Source: Methylohalomonas lacus | GTDB lineage: Bacteria; Pseudomonadota; Gammaproteobacteria; Methylohalomonadales; Methylohalomonadaceae | Assembly: GCF_024808875.1 (NCBI RefSeq) | Contig: NZ_JANUCT010000018.1 | Location: forward strand, 1-54,145 | Direction: 5' to 3' | DNA length: 54,145 nucleotides | Part shown: in pieces, positions 49,772 to 54,145 of the stretch | Numbering within the stretch: the first letter of the stretch is position 1 | Layout of the letters: each line of letters starts with the position of its first letter | Translations under genes and position numbers: made by a program | Notes under the pieces: model-generated | What the model saw: the letters and a program-made list of their open reading frames with translations, nothing else | What the model was told of the DNA's origin: nothing | The model's database searches: none

Positions 49772-49792
49772 ACCACCGGGCGGCCCGGTGGT
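49772..49792 (-). other. Hairpin directly after dnaG
   Basis: ACCACCGGG/CCCGGTGGT (9-bp perfect stem) begins 10 bases past the dnaG stop. No U-run follows on the minus strand. In enterics dnaG-rpoD mRNA is cut in this gap, so a processing or stability role is possible. The rest of 49531-49801 shows no gene. Confidence 0.5.
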
Positions 49793-49801
49793 TCGCCCTG
49801 A

Positions 49802-51553
49802 CTACTCGGCCGGGCCCGGCGCCGAGGTCAGGGCGCGCAGTTCCTCTTTCTGCGCCTCGGACAGTTCCGGCCACGGGATCTGGCGCAGTTCCTGCAGCCG
49901 CCGGCCGCGCTGCAGCTTCTGCAGCCGGGTCACGCAGTCGCGGAATTCCGCCGCCAGGTTGACCTGCTCGTCGAAGTCGGTGGCGGCCAGTTCGCTGAGG
50001 CGGCGGCCGTAGCGGCTGTCGCGCCAGTGCTCGAGGATGCCGGCTGTCTTTATGTTGGGATGGGCGTGGATGAATTCAAGCAGCTCGACCAGAAAGGCCA
50101 TGCCCGGCATGTCGACCCTTGCCAGCGACTGCGGGTTGTCGACTTCCTGCGCCAGCGCCGGCTGCTGCAGCAGCAGGGCGATGGTGTGGCTGACCAGCGA
50201 CGGCGCGTGGCGCCTGCCGCTGTGGCGCGGGCCGCGCGGCGCGGCCGCCGGGGTGTCGTTGCCGAGCTGGCGCTGCAGCTCGTGCTCGTCCATGAAGGTG
50301 ATGTCCGAGATCTTGCGCACCATCAGGTCGCGCAGGCTGTCGCTGGGCAGCTGGCGGGTGTAGCGCATGGCGCGGTCCGACAGCTTCGCCTTGCCCTCGC
50401 GGCTGGAGGTGTCGATCTCGCGGCGCAGGTACTGGATCAGGTAGTCCGACAGTGGCGTCAGACGCGCCGGATCGGTGAACGCGGCCTGGCCCTCGCGGCG
50501 GACGAAGGTGTCCGGGTCGTCCGCCGGCGGCAGGAACAGGAAATCCACCTCGCGGCCGTCGCGGAGCAGGGGCAGGGCGGTTTCCATGGCCTTGAAGGCG
50601 GCTTTCTGGCCGGCGCTGTCGCCGTCGAAGCACAGCACCAGCTGCGCCGCGTGGCGGAACAGCAGTTCCAGGTGCTCCTTGGTACAGGCGGTGCCGAGCG
50701 TGGCGACGGCGTTGCGCACGCCGCTTTGCGCCAGTGCCAGCACGTCCGTGTAGCCCTCGACGATGTAGAAGCGGTCGAGCTGGCGCATGGCCTTTTTCGC
50801 CTGGTACAGGCCGTAGGTCTCCGAGCCCTTGTGGAAGATCGGTGTTTCCGGCGAGTTCAGGTATTTCGGTTCGCCGTCGCCGAGCACGCGGCCGCCGAAG
50901 CCGATGGCCCGGCCGCGGCGGTCGCGGATCGGGAACATGATGCGGTCGCGGAAGCGGTCGTAGTGGCCGCGGCCGGACTCCTTCTCGACCAGCAGGCCGA
51001 TGCTGGCCAGCCGCTTGACTGAGTCTTCCGACTTGCCGAGGCTCGACAGCAGGTTGTCCCAGCCGGGCGGGGCGAAGCCGATCTCGAATTCGGCCGCCAG
51101 CTCGCCGCTGAGACCGCGCTGTTTCAGGTAAGCAATCGCTCGCTCACGTTCCGGATGTTCGCGCAGCTGGCGGCTGTAGTAGCGCACCGCCATTTCCATC
51201 AGCTCGTAGAAGTCGCTCTTGTCGTCGCTCGAGCGCGGCGTGCTGTCGCCGCCCTCGCGCGGCACCGTCAGGCCGACGCGGTTGGCCAGTTCCTCGACCG
51301 CCTCGGGGAAAGTCATGCCGGCGTGTTCCATCAGAAAGCCGATGGCAGTGCCGTTCGCGCCGCAGCCGAAACAGTGGTAGAACTGCTTTTCCTGGCTGAC
51401 GGTGAACGACGGCGTCTTCTCGTCGTGGAACGGGCAGCGCGCCTGGTGGTTGCGACCGGCGCGCTTGAGCGGCACGTAGCCGTCGATGACATCGACGATG
51501 TCGATGCGCGACAGCAGGTCGTCAATGAAGTGCTGTGGGATCAGGCCGGCCAT
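49802..51553 (-). CDS. dnaG: DNA primase DnaG
   Basis: 583 residues from ATG 51553 (MAGLIPQHFIDDLL). An N-terminal zinc-binding domain (CPFHDEKTPSF with CFGCG), the polymerase core with YHCFGC...FPEAVEELANRVG and FGGRVLGDGEPKYLNSPETP, the TOPRIM motif EGYTDVLALAQSG and DGDSAGQKAA, and a C-terminal DnaB-binding domain are visible. It makes replication primers. The reading frame is open 40 codons further upstream, but that tail is not primase-like. Confidence 0.97.
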   Translation of the reverse strand: MAGLIPQHFIDDLLSRIDIVDVIDGYVPLKRAGRNHQARCPFHDEKTPSFTVSQEKQFYHCFGCGANGTAIGFLMEHAGMTFPEAVEELANRVGLTVPREGGDSTPRSSDDKSDFYELMEMAVRYYSRQLREHPERERAIAYLKQRGLSGELAAEFEIGFAPPGWDNLLSSLGKSEDSVKRLASIGLLVEKESGRGHYDRFRDRIMFPIRDRRGRAIGFGGRVLGDGEPKYLNSPETPIFHKGSETYGLYQAKKAMRQLDRFYIVEGYTDVLALAQSGVRNAVATLGTACTKEHLELLFRHAAQLVLCFDGDSAGQKAAFKAMETALPLLRDGREVDFLFLPPADDPDTFVRREGQAAFTDPARLTPLSDYLIQYLRREIDTSSREGKAKLSDRAMRYTRQLPSDSLRDLMVRKISDITFMDEHELQRQLGNDTPAAAPRGPRHSGRRHAPSLVSHTIALLLQQPALAQEVDNPQSLARVDMPGMAFLVELLEFIHAHPNIKTAGILEHWRDSRYGRRLSELAATDFDEQVNLAAEFRDCVTRLQKLQRGRRLQELRQIPWPELSEAQKEELRALTSAPGPAE

Positions 51554-51618
51554 AGGGTGGCCAGTATAAATCACGACCGGGGCGAGGTGTTGTCCCGGTC
51601 GACAACCCGGATAAAGTA

Positions 51619-51684
51619 ACTGGTGAATAGTGATTCGTGAATGGCCGGTATCAGACGGGGACTGGCCATTCACGAATTACCAGT
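51619..51684 (-). other. Long hairpin between yqeY and dnaG
   Basis: A perfect 14-bp stem ATTCGTGAATGGCC/GGCCATTCACGAAT (51633-51646 with 51664-51677) is extended by ACTGGT/ACCAGT (51619-51624 with 51679-51684). It sits 66-131 bases upstream of the dnaG start. In E. coli a partial terminator at the matching place keeps primase low. This one lacks a U-run but may act likewise, or be an extragenic palindrome. Confidence 0.6.
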
Positions 51685-51726
51685 CACCAATGACCCGAAA
51701 ACGGGCTGCTTGTAAAGACGACTCTG

Positions 51727-52179
51727 TCAGCCGCCCAGCAGCGACTTGACCTTGGCGCTGACGGCGCCCATGTCGGCGCGGCCCTGGACCTTGGGCTTGA
51801 CCACGCCCATGACCTTGCCCATGTCAGCCATGCCGCTGGCCCCGGTTTCCTCGATCGCGTTATTGATCAGCGCCTCGAGGTCGGTGTCGTTGAGCTGTTC
51901 GGGCAGGTACTCGGTGATGATGTTGAGTTCGTAGGTCTCTTTATTGACCAGGTCGTCGCGGCCGGCATCGCGGTACTGCTGGATGGAATCACGGTACTGC
52001 TTGGCCATCTTGTCGAGCACGGCCAGCACCGCGTTATCGTCGAGCTCGGTGCGCTCGTCGATTTCCTTCTGCTTGATGGCCGCGGTAATCATGCGCAGCA
52101 CGCCAAGGCGGTCTTTGTCCTTGTCGCGCATCGCCTGCTTGACGTCATCGGTGATGCGCTGTTTCAGCGTGCTGCTCAT
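51727..52179 (-). CDS. yqeY: GatB/YqeY domain protein
   Basis: 150 residues, a full-length YqeY: MRDKDKDRLGVLRMITAAIKQKEID, then ITEYLPEQL and GKVMGVVKPKVQGRADM. The domain is the tRNA-binding tail domain of GatB, and the free-standing form has an uncertain role, perhaps in tRNA-dependent amidation. It lies between rpsU (18 bases upstream) and dnaG, a common arrangement in gammaproteobacteria. Confidence 0.94.
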   Translation of the reverse strand: MSSTLKQRITDDVKQAMRDKDKDRLGVLRMITAAIKQKEIDERTELDDNAVLAVLDKMAKQYRDSIQQYRDAGRDDLVNKETYELNIITEYLPEQLNDTDLEALINNAIEETGASGMADMGKVMGVVKPKVQGRADMGAVSAKVKSLLGG

Positions 52180-52197
52180 AGGTATTGTGGTGGGCTG

Positions 52198-52413
52198 TCA
52201 GTAGTTGCGGGGACGGCGCACGGACTGCTTGGCGAGTTTCTTCTGGTAACGCTTAACGGCAGCGGCAGCCTTGCGCTTACGCACCTGGGTCGGCTTCTCA
52301 TAGTATTCACGGCGATGGACATCGGCCAGAATACCGGCCTTTTCGCAGGAACGCTTGAAACGGCGCATGGCGACTTCAAACGGTTCGTTCTCACGGACTT
52401 TTACGGAAGGCAT
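52198..52413 (-). CDS. rpsU: 30S ribosomal protein S21
   Basis: 71 residues from ATG 52413 ([20 protein letters not shown]), with the usual [20 protein letters not shown] middle and a strongly basic tail. GGAGC precedes the ATG. S21 sits near the anti-Shine-Dalgarno region of the 30S subunit. It heads the rpsU-yqeY-dnaG-rpoD group; a 144-base gap with the shared promoter region separates it from divergent tsaD. Confidence 0.97.
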   Translation of the reverse strand: MPSVKVRENEPFEVAMRRFKRSCEKAGILADVHRREYYEKPTQVRKRKAAAAVKRYQKKLAKQSVRRPRNY

Positions 52414-52557
52414 AGTGCTCCTTTGTTCCAATTCGGTTAATTTACGGGCTCAGTCGGACCGGGGATCCCATCCGGGCCCGGAAAAGCCAGCAATTTTAGT
52501 AAGCTCACCGGCTAAATGCAAAGTATTAATGCAGTACAGATCAGGACTTAAGGCCCC

Positions 52558-53631
52558 ATGACCCGTCAGCCACTACGCGTGCTCGGCATCGAAACCTCCT
52601 GCGACGAGACCGGGATCGCCATCTATGACGGCGAAAACGGCCTGCGCGGCCATGCCCTGCACAGCCAGGTCGACCTGCACGCCGTCTACGGCGGCGTGGT
52701 GCCGGAACTGGCCTCGCGCGACCATATTGTCCGCACCGTACCGCTGATCCAGCGGGTGCTGGCCGAATCCGGCCTGGCGCCCCGCGACATCGGCGCGGTC
52801 GCCTACACCGCCGGACCGGGCCTGATCGGCGCCTTGCTGGTAGGCGCGGCCATCGGCCGCAGCCTGGCGTACGGCTGGGGCGTGCCGGCGTTGGGCATCC
52901 ACCACATGGAAGCCCATCTGCTGGCGCCCATGCTGGAGGACAATGCACCGGAATTCCCGTTCCTGGCGCTGCTGGTGTCCGGCGGTCACACCCAGCTGGT
53001 CGAGGTCGACGCCCCCGGCGCCTACCGGATGCTGGGCGAATCGATCGACGACGCTGCCGGCGAGGCCTTCGACAAGACCGCCAAGCTGCTCGGTCTGGGC
53101 TATCCGGGCGGCCCGGCGCTGTCGAAACTGGCCGGCCAGGGTACGCCCGGCCGCTTCAGCTTCCCGCGGCCGATGACCGATCGGCCGGGGCTGGATTTCA
53201 GCTTCAGCGGCCTCAAGACCCAGGCGCTGGTGACGCTCAACCAGCTCGGCGGCGCCGAGGCGATCGACGAGCAGACCCGTGCCGACATTGCCCGCGCCTT
53301 CGTCGAGGCGGTGGTCGATACCCTGGCGATCAAGTGTCGTCGGGCGCTGGAACAGACCGGCCTGAAGACGCTGGTTGCCGCCGGCGGCGTCAGCGCCAAC
53401 AGCCAGCTGCGCGCAAAACTCGCCGACATGACCGCTGAACTCGGCGGCCGCGTGTACTACCCACGACCGGAATTCTGCACCGACAATGGCGCGATGATCG
53501 CCTACGCCGGTTACCTGCGCATGAAGGCCGGGTTACAGCAGGACGATCTCGGCTTCCAGCCGCGCCCGCGCTGGCCGCTGATGGAGCTGGAGGGGATGCC
53601 GAGCGGTGAGCATGCCGCTGGCGAAAAATGA
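52558..53631 (+). CDS. tsaD: tRNA N6-threonylcarbamoyladenosine transferase TsaD
   Basis: 357 residues with [16 protein letters not shown], the metal-binding [22 protein letters not shown] and [12 protein letters not shown], all signature motifs. The enzyme installs t6A at position 37 of ANN-decoding tRNAs together with TsaB and TsaE. Placement divergent from rpsU is classic for this group of bacteria. Confidence 0.97.
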   Translation: MTRQPLRVLGIETSCDETGIAIYDGENGLRGHALHSQVDLHAVYGGVVPELASRDHIVRTVPLIQRVLAESGLAPRDIGAVAYTAGPGLIGALLVGAAIGRSLAYGWGVPALGIHHMEAHLLAPMLEDNAPEFPFLALLVSGGHTQLVEVDAPGAYRMLGESIDDAAGEAFDKTAKLLGLGYPGGPALSKLAGQGTPGRFSFPRPMTDRPGLDFSFSGLKTQALVTLNQLGGAEAIDEQTRADIARAFVEAVVDTLAIKCRRALEQTGLKTLVAAGGVSANSQLRAKLADMTAELGGRVYYPRPEFCTDNGAMIAYAGYLRMKAGLQQDDLGFQPRPRWPLMELEGMPSGEHAAGEK

Positions 53632-53684
53632 ATCCGCAAATAAACGCCAATTAACGCGAATTTTGGTCTTCGGGCAGTAGGCTG

Positions 53685-53844
53685 TCATTCCGGCCGACCG
53701 TCAGGGAGAGCCGGAATCTGCAAGGCATGGCCAGGCAAAGATTCCGGATAATCACTGTGTGATTTCCGGAATGACGATGTTTATATTCACCGTGGTATTC
53801 GAATCCCCGTCATTCTCGCCGACCGGAAGGGCGAGACGGAATCC
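53685..53844. repeat. Palindromic extragenic repeats (CATTCCGGC...GCCGGAATC type)
   Basis: Two related units GTCATTC-x-GCCGACCG...GAATC occur at 53685-53719 and 53809-53844, each with self-complementary arms (ATTCCGGC/GCCGGAAT and CTCGCC/GGCGAG). Between them is a longer hairpin ATTCCGGA...AATCAC/GTGATT...TCCGGAAT at 53741-53772. Such units are common intergenic repeats in proteobacteria. No gene lies in 53632-54054. Confidence 0.75.
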
Positions 53845-53942
53845 ATTGCCGAGGGGCCCGTTCCCGGGCCGAATGGGAAACCAGTTATGGCGTGGTATCT
53901 GAATCTTTGCTTCGCGGTGGGGCGCTGCTCTTATCAGTTACG

Positions 53943-54049
53943 TTCCCTCCCCCTTGACGGGGGAGGGTTAGGGTGGGGGTGATTGAATTATCGAGGATGT
54001 TTAATTCACCCCCATCCTTCCTTCCCCCATCAAGGGGGAAGGAATAGGG
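53943..54049. repeat. Dispersed hairpin repeat, copy C
   Basis: Hairpins CCCTCCCCC/GGGGGAGGG (53945-53967) and CTTCCCCC/GGGGGAAG (54021-54041) bracket a spacer containing ATCGAGGATGT. In reverse orientation it matches copy A (7437-7537) nearly end to end. It ends just before the IS481-like end. Confidence 0.85.
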
Positions 54050-54054
54050 TGGGT

Positions 54055-54145
54055 ACGAACCGGAGACATAGGTTACAGAACGAACCGGGGACATGGGTAA
54101 CACTTTGCGGCATAGGTTTAACAGGAGAAGCGACCGATGCCCTGG
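54055..54145 (+). mobile_element. Left end of an IS481-like insertion sequence (runs off the window)
   Basis: ACGAACCGGAGACATAGGTTACA (first 20 bases from 54055) is repeated almost exactly from 54080, and a third shorter variant (ATAGGTTTAACA) occurs at about 54112-54123. Tandem GAACCGGGGACATG-type boxes next to an ORF starting MPW are typical ends of IS481-type elements. The element continues beyond the window. Confidence 0.6.
54137..54145 (+). CDS. Start of an IS481-like transposase (3 codons visible)
   Basis: AGGAG at 54123-54127 precedes ATG CCC TGG (Met-Pro-Trp), the usual beginning of IS481-type integrase-core transposases. Only the first three codons lie inside the window. Confidence 0.45.

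Noticed and set aside
50027-51022. A 331-codon plus-strand open frame
   Set aside because: It is opposite dnaG, with low-complexity Ala/Arg/Gln-rich translation, and no ribosome-binding site.

Overview
The window looks like chromosomal DNA of a GC-rich gammaproteobacterium. The best evidence is the rpsU-yqeY-dnaG-rpoD block with tsaD divergent from rpsU and a CAU-anticodon tRNA next to rpoD, together with RlmKL and sigma-70-type RpoD. Gene content (XoxF-type dehydrogenase, cyanase with an FNT channel, Mo-hydroxylase, several periplasmic-sensor c-di-GMP proteins) suggests a free-living organism, but the species cannot be named from sequence alone.

Left part (1-7.6 kb): the tail of an IS5-like transposase abuts an exported alpha/beta hydrolase. 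Then come a CbiX-like chelatase, an exported M23 peptidase and a large type-2 isoleucyl-tRNA synthetase whose HIGH box reads GIHH. A complete IS3-family element (6120-7428) follows, with frameshift site, imperfect terminal repeats and a probable 3-bp target duplication. A hairpin-rich dispersed repeat sits next to it.

7.6-17.8 kb: a leftward group (GATase, unknown exported protein, DUF481 outer-membrane protein, DUF309), then a free-standing lanthanide-type PQQ dehydrogenase (xoxF) with its own terminator, a small exported acidic protein and a ferritin-like protein. A compact leftward operon encodes DUF4404, a VTT/DedA-like membrane protein, an amidoligase, a class I amidotransferase with an inserted hydrophobic segment, and a DUF502 membrane protein. 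I consider it the best candidate for an undescribed pathway.

17.8-28.2 kb: molybdenum-hydroxylase cluster: xdhC, mocA, a 2Fe-2S subunit and a Tat-exported molybdopterin subunit. Two exported unknowns (DUF3280, DUF3047) and rlmKL follow, then yqeC, a selenium/molybdenum accessory gene, and a GNAT-nitrilase fusion.

28.4-44.5 kb: three c-di-GMP proteins with different sensor modules, an FNT channel plus cyanase operon, an outer-membrane porin, two Rossmann-fold NAD(P) proteins that carry apparent export signals, an FMN reductase, an APC permease and a DUF4139 protein.

44.5-54.1 kb: an exported catalase-peroxidase, an AT-rich gap, tRNA-Ile(CAU) with four consecutive hairpins and a broken tRNA copy upstream of it, then rpoD, dnaG, yqeY, rpsU and tsaD. 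The right edge is a field of palindromic repeats followed by what looks like the left end of an IS481-like element.

Functions are assigned from motifs and domain order read by eye; no database search was run.
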